From: Streptomyces diacarni
GTDB taxonomy: Bacteria; Actinomycetota; Actinomycetes; Streptomycetales; Streptomycetaceae
Length of the DNA: 64,000 nt
NCBI RefSeq assembly: GCF_003323715.1
Contig: NZ_QOIN01000047.1
Location: forward strand, 124,001 to 188,000
Reading direction: 5' to 3'
Below, piece by piece: positions 50,148 to 58,593 of the stretch. Position 1 is the stretch's first letter. Each line of letters opens with the position of its first letter. The notes beneath the pieces were generated by a model. It was not told the origin of the DNA. It was given only the letters and a program-made list of their open reading frames with translations, and searched no databases. The position numbers and the translations under genes are program-made.

Positions 50148-50657
50148 ATGTCGACGACCGAGACGACCGAACCCGCGAAGAACGCCAAGAACGCGGACGG
50201 GGCCGATGGCCCCACCGACGACGTGGCGCTGTTCGACGTGGACCACCCCGCGCCGCTCATCGAGCCGCCGCGCAAGCGCACGGCGAAGACGCCGAAGGCC
50301 TCGCGCGGCAACTTCGAGATGCAGACGTGGCTGTTCATGCGCCTGTCCGGCATCGTTTTGGTGGTGCTCGTCCTGGGCCACCTGCTGATCCAGCTGGTGC
50401 TGGACGGCGGCGTGTCCAAGATCGGGTTCGCCTTCGTGGCGGGCCGCTGGGCCTCGCCGTTCTGGCAGGTGTGGGACCTGGCGATGCTGTGGCTGGCCAT
50501 GCTGCACGGCGCCAACGGGCTGCGCACGGTGATCAACGACTACGCCGAGCGCGACACCACCCGCTTCTGGCTGAAGATGCTGCTGTACGTGGCCACCGTC
50601 TTCACCGTCCTGCTGGGCACGCTGGTGATCTTCACCTTCGACCCGAACATCCGCTGA
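50148..50657 (+). CDS. sdhD: succinate dehydrogenase hydrophobic anchor subunit
   Basis: 169 residues from ATG 50148 (a GTG at 50145 is adjacent). About 50 residues of polar N-terminus precede three membrane helices; the second helix region has L-G-H-L-L-I-Q and the third W-L-A-M-L-H-G-A-N-G-L-R, which carries the heme histidine. With SdhC it binds quinone and heme. It starts 6 bp after sdhC and ends 31 bp before sdhA, within the operon. Confidence 0.95.
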   Translation: MSTTETTEPAKNAKNADGADGPTDDVALFDVDHPAPLIEPPRKRTAKTPKASRGNFEMQTWLFMRLSGIVLVVLVLGHLLIQLVLDGGVSKIGFAFVAGRWASPFWQVWDLAMLWLAMLHGANGLRTVINDYAERDTTRFWLKMLLYVATVFTVLLGTLVIFTFDPNIR

Positions 50658-50688
50658 CGTACCGGGGCTGAAGGCTGAGGTTTTCCCG

Positions 50689-52461
50689 ATGAGCACCGTG
50701 AACAACGTAAAGATCCACAAGTACGACACCGTCATCGTCGGCGCGGGCGGCGCGGGCATGCGCGCGGCCATCGAGTCCACCAAGCGCAGCCGCACCGCCG
50801 TGCTGACGAAGCTGTACCCGACCCGCTCCCACACCGGCGCGGCCCAGGGCGGCATGGCCGCGGCCCTCGCCAACGTCGAGGAGGACAACTGGGAGTGGCA
50901 CACCTTCGACACGATCAAGGGCGGTGACTACCTGGTCGACCAGGACGCCGCCGAGATCCTGGCGAAGGAGGCCATCGACTCCGTCCTCGACCTGGAGAAG
51001 ATGGGCCTGCCCTTCAACCGCACGCCGAACGGCACCATCGACCAGCGGCGGTTCGGCGGGCACTCCCGCAACCACGGCGAGGCCCCGGTGCGCCGCTCCT
51101 GCTACGCCGCGGACCGCACGGGCCACATGATCCTCCAGACGCTGTACCAGAACTGCGTCAAGGAGGGCGTGGAGTTCTACAACGAGTTCTACGTCCTGGA
51201 CCTGCTGATGAACGAGGACGAGGGCGTCAGGAAGACCGCCGGTGTCGTGGCCTACGAGCTGGCCACCGGCGACGTGCACGTCTTCCAGGCCAAGGCCGTC
51301 GTCTTCGCCTCCGGCGGCAACGGCAAGTTCTTCAAGGTGACCTCCAACGCGCACACCCTGACCGGTGACGGGCAGGCCGCCGCGTTCCGGCGGGGGCTGC
51401 CGCTGGAGGACATGGAGTTCTTCCAGTTCCACCCGACCGGCATCTGGAAAATGGGCATTCTGCTCACGGAGGGCGCCCGCGGTGAGGGCGGCATCCTGCG
51501 CAACAAGGACGGCGAGCGCTTCATGGAGAAGTACGCGCCCGTCATGAAGGACCTCGCCTCGCGTGACGTCGTCTCCCGCGCGATCTACACCGAGATCCGC
51601 GAGGGCCGCGGCTGTGGCGCCGACAAGGACCACGTCTACCTGGACCTCACCCACCTGCCGCCGGAGCAGCTGGACGCCAAGCTGCCGGACATCACCGAGT
51701 TCGCCCGCACGTACCTGGGCATCGAGCCGTACACCGACCCGGTGCCGATCCAGCCGACCGCGCACTACGCGATGGGCGGTATCCCCACCAACGTGCAGGG
51801 CGAGGTGCTGTCCGACAACACCACCCCGATCCCGGGCCTGTACGCGGCGGGCGAGGTGGCCTGCGTGTCCGTGCACGGCGCGAACCGGCTGGGCACCAAC
51901 TCGCTGCTGGACATCAACGTCTTCGGCCGCAGGGCGGGCATCGCCGCCGCCGAGTACAGCGCGACGGCGAGCCACGTCGAGCTGCCCGAGGAGCCGGCGC
52001 AGTTCGTGCTCGACGAGATCGAGAACCTGCGCGACGCCACCGGCAGCGAGCGCGTGGTCGAGATCCGCAGGGCGCTGCAGGAGACCATGGACAAGAACGT
52101 CATGGTCTTCCGTACGGAGCAGACGCTGAAGGAGGCCGTCGAGGAGATCGGCTCCCTGCGCAAGCGCTTCCGCGACATCAGCGTCCAGGACAAGGGCAAG
52201 CGGTTCAACACCGACCTGCTGGAGGCCATCGAGCTGGGCAACCTGCTGGACCTGGCCGAGGTGACGGCGGTCTCCGCGCTCGCCCGCAAGGAGTCGCGCG
52301 GCGGTCACTACCGCGAGGACTTCCCCAACCGCGACGACGTCAACTTCATGCGGCACACCATGGCGTACCGCGAGGTGGGCGACGACGGCACCGAGTCGAT
52401 CCGGCTGGACTACAAGCCGGTCGTGCAGACCCGCTACCAGCCGATGGAGCGTAAGTACTGA
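50689..52461 (+). CDS. sdhA: succinate dehydrogenase flavoprotein subunit
   Basis: 590 residues. Dinucleotide-binding start (V-I-V-G-A-G-G-A-G-M), the covalent FAD histidine block R-S-H-T-G-A-A-Q-G-G-M-A-A, substrate-site R-H/H-T blocks (F-H-P-T-G-I, H-Y-A-M-G-G-I) and G-E-V-A-C-V-S-V-H-G-A-N-R-L-G-T-N-S-L are all present. It oxidises succinate to fumarate, the TCA-cycle step that feeds the respiratory chain. Its stop codon shares one base with the sdhB start. Length and motifs are normal. Confidence 0.98.
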   Translation: MSTVNNVKIHKYDTVIVGAGGAGMRAAIESTKRSRTAVLTKLYPTRSHTGAAQGGMAAALANVEEDNWEWHTFDTIKGGDYLVDQDAAEILAKEAIDSVLDLEKMGLPFNRTPNGTIDQRRFGGHSRNHGEAPVRRSCYAADRTGHMILQTLYQNCVKEGVEFYNEFYVLDLLMNEDEGVRKTAGVVAYELATGDVHVFQAKAVVFASGGNGKFFKVTSNAHTLTGDGQAAAFRRGLPLEDMEFFQFHPTGIWKMGILLTEGARGEGGILRNKDGERFMEKYAPVMKDLASRDVVSRAIYTEIREGRGCGADKDHVYLDLTHLPPEQLDAKLPDITEFARTYLGIEPYTDPVPIQPTAHYAMGGIPTNVQGEVLSDNTTPIPGLYAAGEVACVSVHGANRLGTNSLLDINVFGRRAGIAAAEYSATASHVELPEEPAQFVLDEIENLRDATGSERVVEIRRALQETMDKNVMVFRTEQTLKEAVEEIGSLRKRFRDISVQDKGKRFNTDLLEAIELGNLLDLAEVTAVSALARKESRGGHYREDFPNRDDVNFMRHTMAYREVGDDGTESIRLDYKPVVQTRYQPMERKY

Positions 52462-53240
52462 TGGGCACAGCGACACTAGAGAAGAACGACTCCGCCGGGC
52501 CTGTCGACTCGGCCGAGAACAGCGCCTCGCACCTGATCACGGTGACGCTGCGGATCCGCCGGTTCAACCCGGAGGTCTCCGACGCGTCGCAGTGGCAGGA
52601 CTTCACGCTGGAGATCGACCCGAAGGAGCGCGTCCTGGACGCGCTGCACAAGATCAAGTGGGAGATCGACGGGACGCTGACGTTCCGCCGCTCCTGCGCG
52701 CACGGCATCTGCGGTTCGGACGCCATGCGGATCAACGGGCGCAACCGGCTCGCCTGCAAGACGCTGATCAAGGACATCGGTCCGGACAAGCCGATCACCG
52801 TCGAGGCGATCAAGGGCCTCACGGTCCTCAAGGACCTCGTGGTCGACATGGACCCGTTCTTCCAGGCGTACCGGGACGTCATGCCGTTCCTGATCACGAA
52901 CGGGAACGAGCCGACCCGCGAGCGGTACCAGTCCGCCGAGGACCGGGAGCGGTTCGACGACACCACCAAGTGCATCCTGTGCGCGGCGTGCACGTCGTCC
53001 TGCCCGGTCTTTTGGAACGACGGCCAGTACTTCGGCCCCGCGGCCATCGTCAACGCCCACCGGTTCATCTTCGACTCGCGTGACGAGGCCGGTGAGCAGC
53101 GGCTGGAGATCCTCAACGACAAGGACGGGGTGTGGCGCTGCCGCACCACCTTCAACTGTACCGACGCGTGCCCGCGCGGCATCGAGGTCACCAAGGCCAT
53201 CCAGGAGGTCAAGCGCGCGCTGATCACGCGTCGCTTCTGA
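52461..53240 (+). CDS. sdhB: succinate dehydrogenase iron-sulfur subunit
   Basis: 259 residues. All three cluster motifs are intact: the [2Fe-2S] set S-C-A-H-G-I-C-G-S-D-A with a later C (residues ~75-100), and the C-terminal sets C-I-L-C-A-A-C and C-T-D-A-C-P-R-G for the [4Fe-4S] and [3Fe-4S] clusters. It passes electrons from SdhA's FAD to the membrane subunits. It ends the operon; two hairpins follow. Confidence 0.98.
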   Translation: MGTATLEKNDSAGPVDSAENSASHLITVTLRIRRFNPEVSDASQWQDFTLEIDPKERVLDALHKIKWEIDGTLTFRRSCAHGICGSDAMRINGRNRLACKTLIKDIGPDKPITVEAIKGLTVLKDLVVDMDPFFQAYRDVMPFLITNGNEPTRERYQSAEDRERFDDTTKCILCAACTSSCPVFWNDGQYFGPAAIVNAHRFIFDSRDEAGEQRLEILNDKDGVWRCRTTFNCTDACPRGIEVTKAIQEVKRALITRRF

Positions 53241-53251
53241 CGTTCCGTTTC

Positions 53252-53270
53252 CTGGGGGCTCCGCCCCCAG
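53252..53270 (+). terminator. short hairpin behind sdhB
   Basis: CTGGGGGC (53252-53259) and GCCCCCAG (53263-53270) around TCC, just past the sdhB stop. It is a likely first part of the operon terminator. Confidence 0.55.
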
Positions 53271-53277
53271 GCCCCCG

Positions 53278-53327
53278 GTCCTCAAGCGCCGGACGGGCTG
53301 ATTTCAGCCCGTCCGGCGCTTGAGGAC
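53278..53327. terminator. strong bidirectional terminator (24-bp perfect stem)
   Basis: 53278-53301 and 53304-53327 are perfect complements with a 2-nt gap. It ends both sdhCDAB (+) and the convergent sialidase gene (-). Confidence 0.85.
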
Positions 53328-53355
53328 TTTCGGGAAGGGGCGGGTATGGGGAAGG

Positions 53356-54795
53356 TCAGCCGCGTAGCCAGGTCGGGGTGAAGCGGGCGAAGTGGAGACC
53401 GCCGGTGTTGCCGACCTCGTAGAGGGTGGCGAGGGAGCCGTCGTCGAGTACCGCCATGGTGGAGTAGCCGGCCTGGCCGGGCTTGATCACGGCGCGGTGG
53501 GGCCAGGTGGCGCCGTCGTCCTCGCTGAGGCGGACGGTGAGTTCGTTGCGGCCGCTCGTAGCAGCGGTGTTGCTGAACAGCGCGGTCTTTGTCAGGCCGG
53601 GTTTGCCCGCGCCGGGGCGCAGGTAGGAGATCTCGTCGGCGTTGTTGCCCGGGTCGGGCAGCGCGTCGGCGCGGGTCATGGCGCCGAAGGCGCCCGACGC
53701 GTCGGGGGAGGTCGCGTAGTAGCGGGCGCCGCCGTTGTTGTGCCGCATGTTCTGGACGATGTCGCCGGTGCTCCGCTGGATCGCCTTGCTCTCGTTGACG
53801 TCGCTGCCCGCCTCGGCGCCGGCCCGCCAGGTCCTGCCGTGGTCGTCGCTGATGAGGTTGCCGGTGTGGGTGCCCCGCTCGTCGCGGTAGACGACTGGCT
53901 GGAGCAGGCGCCCGTCGGAGGTCTGGATGCCGTGCCCTGAGGAGGCGAACTGGTTCTTCCATCCGGGCTGCCTGATCTGCGCGTGCACGTCGACCGGGTC
54001 GCTCCAGGTCTTGCCGTTGTCGTCGCTGGAGAGGTAGGTGAGGTGCTGGCCGCCGTCGGGCCCGTCCTGGAAGAAGTTCGTGCCCGGGCGGGCGAAGTTG
54101 TAGAAGAGGAAGACCCTGCCGCTCTCCCGGTCGACGAGGAAGCTGGCGTCGCCTGTGCCGGTGTCGGTCTTGTCGGCGTGCGCGATGATGCGGGCGTCGT
54201 CCCAGCTCGCCCCGTTGTCGGTGCTGCGCCGCAGCCCCACCTGGATGTTGCCGGGCAGGTCGCCGCTGCCCTCGACGCGCGCGTCGGTGGCGGCGAGGAT
54301 CGTGCCGTCGTTGGTGGTGGCCAAGGCGGGTATGCGCACGGACTCGGCCGTGCCGTCGTACTCCTTGCCGTCGTCGCCGAGCAGCCCGTGGAAGGTGGTG
54401 TCGGTGCCGAACAGCTTGGTGGTGTTGAGCTGCGGGGTGCCGGACTCCAGGCCGCAGCCGACGGTGCCCCGCTGGGTGCGCTGGAAGCCGCCCGACCCGG
54501 TGGTGACCAGGTGGTAGGCGGTGCCGTCCGCGCGCTTCCACTCCAGCTGGGTGCTGGAGTCGGCGGCGACGGTGCGGGTGTAGCTGGCCCCGCCGTCGGG
54601 TCCCTCGACGGTGAAGGTCTGCTCGGAGCCCGACTGGTTCTCCAGGATGAGTTGCAGTTGCCCGGTCGAGCAGTTCATGGCGGCCCTGGCGTTGAGTCCG
54701 GCGGGCGCCGCGGTGGCGGTGGCGGGGACGGTGAGGGCGGTTCCGGCGGCTGCCAGGACGGTGAGCGCCGCGAGAGCTCTGGCGGATGTGCGCAT
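53356..54795 (-). CDS. secreted exo-alpha-sialidase
   Basis: 479 residues, ATG 54795 behind GGAGAGGA. Cleavable signal peptide (M-R-T-S-A-R-A-L ... A-T-A-T-A-A, ~30 residues), then an N-terminal beta domain of about 90 residues. The six-bladed sialidase propeller follows: V-R-I-P-A with the catalytic arginine, and four Asp boxes (S-T-D-N-G-A-S-W, S-S-D-D-N-G-K-T-W, S-D-D-H-G-R-T-W, S-E-D-D-G-A-T-W). It releases terminal sialic acid (or a related nonulosonic acid) from glycoconjugates outside the cell. It lies 45 bp downstream of an esterase gene and within one locus with a Dpp-type importer and NanA-like lyase, so the released sugar is probably fed into the cell. Confidence 0.93.
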   Translation of the reverse strand: MRTSARALAALTVLAAAGTALTVPATATAAPAGLNARAAMNCSTGQLQLILENQSGSEQTFTVEGPDGGASYTRTVAADSSTQLEWKRADGTAYHLVTTGSGGFQRTQRGTVGCGLESGTPQLNTTKLFGTDTTFHGLLGDDGKEYDGTAESVRIPALATTNDGTILAATDARVEGSGDLPGNIQVGLRRSTDNGASWDDARIIAHADKTDTGTGDASFLVDRESGRVFLFYNFARPGTNFFQDGPDGGQHLTYLSSDDNGKTWSDPVDVHAQIRQPGWKNQFASSGHGIQTSDGRLLQPVVYRDERGTHTGNLISDDHGRTWRAGAEAGSDVNESKAIQRSTGDIVQNMRHNNGGARYYATSPDASGAFGAMTRADALPDPGNNADEISYLRPGAGKPGLTKTALFSNTAATSGRNELTVRLSEDDGATWPHRAVIKPGQAGYSTMAVLDDGSLATLYEVGNTGGLHFARFTPTWLRG

Positions 54796-54840
54796 GCGGG
54801 GGTCCTCTCCGGTGGGGGTGTACGACCGCGGGGCGGCCGG

Positions 54841-55821
54841 TCAGGGCAGGATCGTGCGCAGCCAGGCGCGTTGTGCGCGCTGGTGGTGGGGTCCGCCGCC
54901 CTCGTGCCCGTTGAAGGGGTAGGTGCGGATCTGCTTCGGCCCCGCGTAGCGGTCGAAGGCGGTGCGGCAGGCTGCCGGCGGGCAGATGCCGTCGCGCAGG
55001 GCGACGGAGAAGAGGGACGGGGCGCTCGCGCGGGAGGCGTGCACGGCGGCGTCCAGGTAGGCGAGGGTGGCGAAGGCGCCTTCGGTGCGGTCCGGGTACA
55101 GGCTCAGGTACGCGGCGATCTCGGTGTAGGGCGGCTGTTCGGCTTCGGCGACGCCGCGCGGGATGTCGCTGAGGAACGGCACGTCCGGCATGACGGCGGC
55201 GAGCCCCGGTACGAGTCCGGAGACGGCCAGGGCGATGCCGCCGCCCTGGCTGACGCCGGTGACGGCGATGCGGGCCGGGTCGACGGCGGGGTGGGCGCGC
55301 GCGGTGGCGACGCAGCGGACGGCGTCGGTGAACAGCCGCCGGTAGTAGTGGTCCTCGGGGCTCTCGAGACCGCGGGTGAGGAAGCCGGGTACGGCCCCGT
55401 GGGGTGCGGGCACCGGGTCGGGGGTGTCGCCGACGGCCGCCGACCAGCCCTGGCCGCGGGTGTCCATGAGCAGGTGGGCATAGCCGTCGCAGGCCCACAG
55501 GGTGTTCTCGTGCTCCAGGCCTCTGCCGCGCCCGTACCCGAGGAACTCCACGACGCAGGCGAGCCCGCGCCCGGTGCGGCCGGCGCGCTCCTCGGCTCCG
55601 GCCGGCGTTCTCAGCCAGCCGCGGACGGGGGCGCCGCCGTAACCGGTGAAGGTGACGTCGTAGGTGTCCAGGAGCGCGGGTCCGCAGTCCGCGGGGGTGA
55701 AGCGGGGCGGCTGGGCGCGGCTGTCGGCTTCCCGCAGGGTGCGGGTCCAAAAGGCGTCGAAGTCGTCGGGTTCGCGCAGGGCCGGGACGGCGGACAGGCG
55801 TGCGGGGTCCGGGGAGGGCAT
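54841..55821 (-). CDS. acetylxylan-esterase-family (AXE1) esterase, possible sialate O-acetylesterase
   Basis: 326 residues, starting M-P-S-P-D-P-A-R. It has the AXE1/cephalosporin C deacetylase features: V-T-F-T-G-Y-G-G, the R-G-Q-G block (here T-R-G-Q-G), nucleophile elbow G-V-S-Q-G-G-G-I, and a catalytic histidine near the end (F-N-G-H-E-G-G). No signal peptide is evident. The family removes acetyl groups from sugars. Upstream of a sialidase in a sialic-acid locus, the natural role would be deacetylating O-acetylated sialic acids before cleavage (inference). An operator-like site lies 60 bp upstream. Confidence 0.78.
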   Translation of the reverse strand: MPSPDPARLSAVPALREPDDFDAFWTRTLREADSRAQPPRFTPADCGPALLDTYDVTFTGYGGAPVRGWLRTPAGAEERAGRTGRGLACVVEFLGYGRGRGLEHENTLWACDGYAHLLMDTRGQGWSAAVGDTPDPVPAPHGAVPGFLTRGLESPEDHYYRRLFTDAVRCVATARAHPAVDPARIAVTGVSQGGGIALAVSGLVPGLAAVMPDVPFLSDIPRGVAEAEQPPYTEIAAYLSLYPDRTEGAFATLAYLDAAVHASRASAPSLFSVALRDGICPPAACRTAFDRYAGPKQIRTYPFNGHEGGGPHHQRAQRAWLRTILP

Positions 55822-55880
55822 CGGCAGGGCTGGCCTCTCTGTCCGACGTCCCGCGTGACAGCTCCACCCGGGTGAGATGA

Positions 55881-55900
55881 CGTCAGACGTCTCATGTTTG
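55881..55900. promoter_or_regulatory. putative GntR (NanR-like) operator A
   Basis: The sequence CGTCAGACGTCTCATGTTTG lies 60 bp upstream of the esterase start. It agrees with operator B (read on the opposite strand) at the first 10 bases and at ATGT and TG further right. Confidence 0.55.
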
Positions 55901-55949
55901 TGGGACCCTAGAGAGGCCTCCCGGGTGCGTCAAGAGCGCGGACTTCGGC

Positions 55950-56714
55950 TCATCCCGCGGGGACGGCCTCCTGTCCGTCGTGCGGAACCCCGCCGGCCCG
56001 TGCGGCGCGGGAGTCGGCCAGTCTGCGGCGCAGCGGCGCGTAGTGGTCGGCGAGCGCGGCGGCCAGCTCTTCCGGGTCGCCCGCGCGGGCGGCGTCGGCG
56101 ATGCGCTGGTGCGCGGCGATGGTGTCCTGCTCGTCCTCGGCGCTGACGACGTTCAGGTACGGTGCCACGACCGTGTAGACGTCCCAGAAGGCCATGGACA
56201 GCTGGCCGATCAGCGCGTTGCCCGAGGCCCCGACGAGGTGGGCGTGGAAGGCGCGGTCCGACTCGACGAATCCGGTGCCGTCCTTGGCCCCGCTCTCGCG
56301 CATCCGGTGCACGAGCCCGTCCAGGGTGTCGAGGTAGGCGTGGTCGGCGGCGCCGGTGAACTTCACGACCATGCCGCGCTCGAACAGCTCGCGCGCCTCC
56401 AGCAGGTCGGCCATCACCTGCATGTCGTCGTCGACGCTGAGCATGCCGCGGAAGGTCAGCGACTCGACCAGCGCCGACAGGCTCAGCCGTCCGACGTAGG
56501 TGCCGTGGCCGTGCCGCACCTCCACGATGTCGAGGGCGTGGAGGGTCTTGACGGCCTCCCGCACGCTGGACCTGCTGGCGCCCAGCTCCTCGCACAACGT
56601 GGCCTCGGTGGGCAGGGGATCGCCCGGCCTGAGCCGGTTGTGGAGGATATGGCGCTTGATCCCCTCGGTTACTTCCTGCCGTAGCAACTGCCGGCCGGTG
56701 CGACCCGCGTTCAT
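55950..56714 (-). CDS. GntR/FadR-family regulator of sialic-acid use (NanR-like)
   Basis: 254 residues from ATG 56714 behind GGGAGG; five more in-frame codons upstream lack a better signal. The wHTH (residues ~15-80) shows P-L-P-T-E-A-T-L-C-E-E-L-G-A-S-R-S-S-V-R-E-A-V-K-T-L in segments typical of GntR proteins, followed by the wing V-R-H-G-H-G-T-Y-V. The C-terminal FCD-type all-helical ligand domain (~100-240) carries H-A-H-L-V-G and a later H-Q-R-I, which supply metal and ligand contacts. It is encoded between the esterase/sialidase genes and the importer genes, and two copies of a shared element flank it, so it is the likely local repressor responding to sialic acid or its product. Confidence 0.88.
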   Translation of the reverse strand: MNAGRTGRQLLRQEVTEGIKRHILHNRLRPGDPLPTEATLCEELGASRSSVREAVKTLHALDIVEVRHGHGTYVGRLSLSALVESLTFRGMLSVDDDMQVMADLLEARELFERGMVVKFTGAADHAYLDTLDGLVHRMRESGAKDGTGFVESDRAFHAHLVGASGNALIGQLSMAFWDVYTVVAPYLNVVSAEDEQDTIAAHQRIADAARAGDPEELAAALADHYAPLRRRLADSRAARAGGVPHDGQEAVPAG

Positions 56715-56768
56715 TTCGTAACCTCCCACCCTCTTGACCCTTCTTCCGTCACCGGGCTAGCTTCCGGG

Positions 56769-56795
56769 CCATCATCAGACATCATACGTCTGACG
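56769..56795. promoter_or_regulatory. putative GntR (NanR-like) operator B
   Basis: In the GntR-transporter divergent region. On the plus strand TCAGAC (56775-56780) and GTCTGA (56788-56793) form an inverted repeat with a 7-nt spacer. Read on the minus strand it starts CGTCAGACGTATGATGTCTG and matches operator A. Confidence 0.6.
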
Positions 56796-56847
56796 CTGCC
56801 TCTTCTGTGTGCTGTGCACCTGCCCCACCCCCTCGTGTGGAGGAACT

Positions 56848-58437
56848 ATGCCGGATCGGAAACCCGCCGCCGTCGAGCGACGGACCTTCCTCCGCATGAG
56901 CGGCGCCCTCGGCGCCGCGACCGCTTTCACGGCGAGCCTGTCGGCGTGCGGTGGTCCCGACTCGACGGTGTTCGCGGGCCGGGAGGCCGGCCGCGACACG
57001 ATCGAAGCCGGCATCTCCTACACCCTGTCCACCGGCTTCGACCCGATGATCACCTCCGGCGCCACGCCCTTCGCCGCCAACATGCACCTCTTCGAGGGCC
57101 TCGTCGACCTCGACCCGGCCACCTTGGAGGCACGCCCCGGGCTGGCCACCGCGCTCCCGAACAAGCTCGACGAGAGGACCTACCGCGCCACCCTCCGGGA
57201 CGGCGCCACCTGGCACGACGGTTCCGCGGTGACCACCGAGGACGTCGTCTTCAGTTTCGAGCGCGTCATGGACCCCGACAACGCCTCCGTGATGGCGCAG
57301 TTCATCCCCTTCCTCGACAAGGTCGAGGCCGTGGACGCACGCACGGTCGAGTTCACGCTGAAGCATCCCTTCGCGCTGTTCCCCTCCCGGATCTCCGTGG
57401 TCAGGATCGTGCCGAAGAAGATCGTGGAGAAGGACTCCAAGCGGTTCGACGCCCATCCGGTCGGCTCGGGCCCCTACCGGTTCGTCAAAGCCGTCCGCGA
57501 GGACCGCATCACGTTCGCCAGGTGGGAGAAGTACAACGGCGAGCACCCCGCCCGCGCGAAGAGGATGGTCTGGCGGCTGATCTCCGACCCCTCCGCGCGG
57601 GTCAGCGCACTGGAGTCGGGGCGGGTCCAGGCCATCGAGGACGTACCGTACCTGGACATCCCGCGCATGAAGGGATTCAGCACCGTGCAGTCGGTGCCCT
57701 CCTTCGGGCTGCTGTTCCTGATGTTCAACTGCTCCCGCAAACCGTTCGACGACAAGCGCGTGCGGCAGGCGCTGCACTACGCCGTCGACACCGAGAAGCT
57801 CATCCGGATCGCCCTGCTGGGCGGCGCGGACGCGGCCGTGGGCTACCTCCAGCGCGACCACCCCGACCACCGCAGGGCCGAGGCGGTCTACGACTACGAC
57901 CCGGCCCGGGCCAGGAAGCTGCTCGACGAGGCGGGCGTCCGCGGGCTCTCGGTGAAGCTGCTGGTCACCGACACCGCCTGGGTCAACGACGCGGCTCCCC
58001 TGATCAAGGAGGGCTGGGACGCCGTGGGCGTGCGCACCTCGCTCGACATCGCCCAGTCCCCCGCCCAGTACGCCAAGGTCGACCAGGGCGGCTACCAGGC
58101 GCTGCTCGCCCCCGGCGACCCCTCGGTCTTCGGCAACGACGTCGACCTGCTGATGCGCTGGTTCTACAACGGCCTGTGGCCCACCACCCGCTACAAGTGG
58201 GCCAAGGACCCGGCCTACCGGAAGCTCACCTCCCACCTCGACGACGCCGCACGCGCCGAGAGCGCGAAGGAACGCGACCGGCTGTGGGCCAGGGCCCAGG
58301 ACCTGGTCGCCGAGCACGTGCCGCTCTACCCGCTGCTGCACCGCAGGCTTCCCAGCGCCTGGGACGAGGAGAAGCTGACGCGGTTCGCACCGCTGCCCAC
58401 CACGGGGCTCTCCTTCCTCGACACCGCCCGCGCCTGA
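56848..58437 (+). CDS. ABC transporter substrate-binding lipoprotein (peptide/sialic-acid class 5)
   Basis: 529 residues from ATG 56848, behind GGAGGAA. The N-terminus carries a twin-arginine-like motif (E-R-R-T-F-L-R-M) and a lipobox (A-S-L-S-A-C-G), so it is probably a Tat-exported lipoprotein. The body belongs to the DppA/OppA (SBP_bac_5) class: F-D-P-M-I-T, L-F-E-G-L-V, L-R-D-G-A-T-W-H-D-G, F-T-L-K-H-P-F. Context suggests that it binds sialic acid or an oligosaccharide rather than peptides, as in the SatA/SiaE transporters I recall from Haemophilus ducreyi and Corynebacterium. It heads the importer operon, 134 bp from the divergent regulator. Confidence 0.88.
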   Translation: MPDRKPAAVERRTFLRMSGALGAATAFTASLSACGGPDSTVFAGREAGRDTIEAGISYTLSTGFDPMITSGATPFAANMHLFEGLVDLDPATLEARPGLATALPNKLDERTYRATLRDGATWHDGSAVTTEDVVFSFERVMDPDNASVMAQFIPFLDKVEAVDARTVEFTLKHPFALFPSRISVVRIVPKKIVEKDSKRFDAHPVGSGPYRFVKAVREDRITFARWEKYNGEHPARAKRMVWRLISDPSARVSALESGRVQAIEDVPYLDIPRMKGFSTVQSVPSFGLLFLMFNCSRKPFDDKRVRQALHYAVDTEKLIRIALLGGADAAVGYLQRDHPDHRRAEAVYDYDPARARKLLDEAGVRGLSVKLLVTDTAWVNDAAPLIKEGWDAVGVRTSLDIAQSPAQYAKVDQGGYQALLAPGDPSVFGNDVDLLMRWFYNGLWPTTRYKWAKDPAYRKLTSHLDDAARAESAKERDRLWARAQDLVAEHVPLYPLLHRRLPSAWDEEKLTRFAPLPTTGLSFLDTARA

Positions 58438-58593
58438 CCGGGCCGCGCCGCCCGGCACCGCGCCGGCCACCGCCCGGCACCGCCGCTCACCTCCGGCACG
58501 GCCCGGCGGCAGCCGGCACCGCGCCGGTCCTCTCCCGGGCCGCGGCCCGCCCGGCCACCGCCCACCGACCTTTCACCCGCTAGGGACACGACG

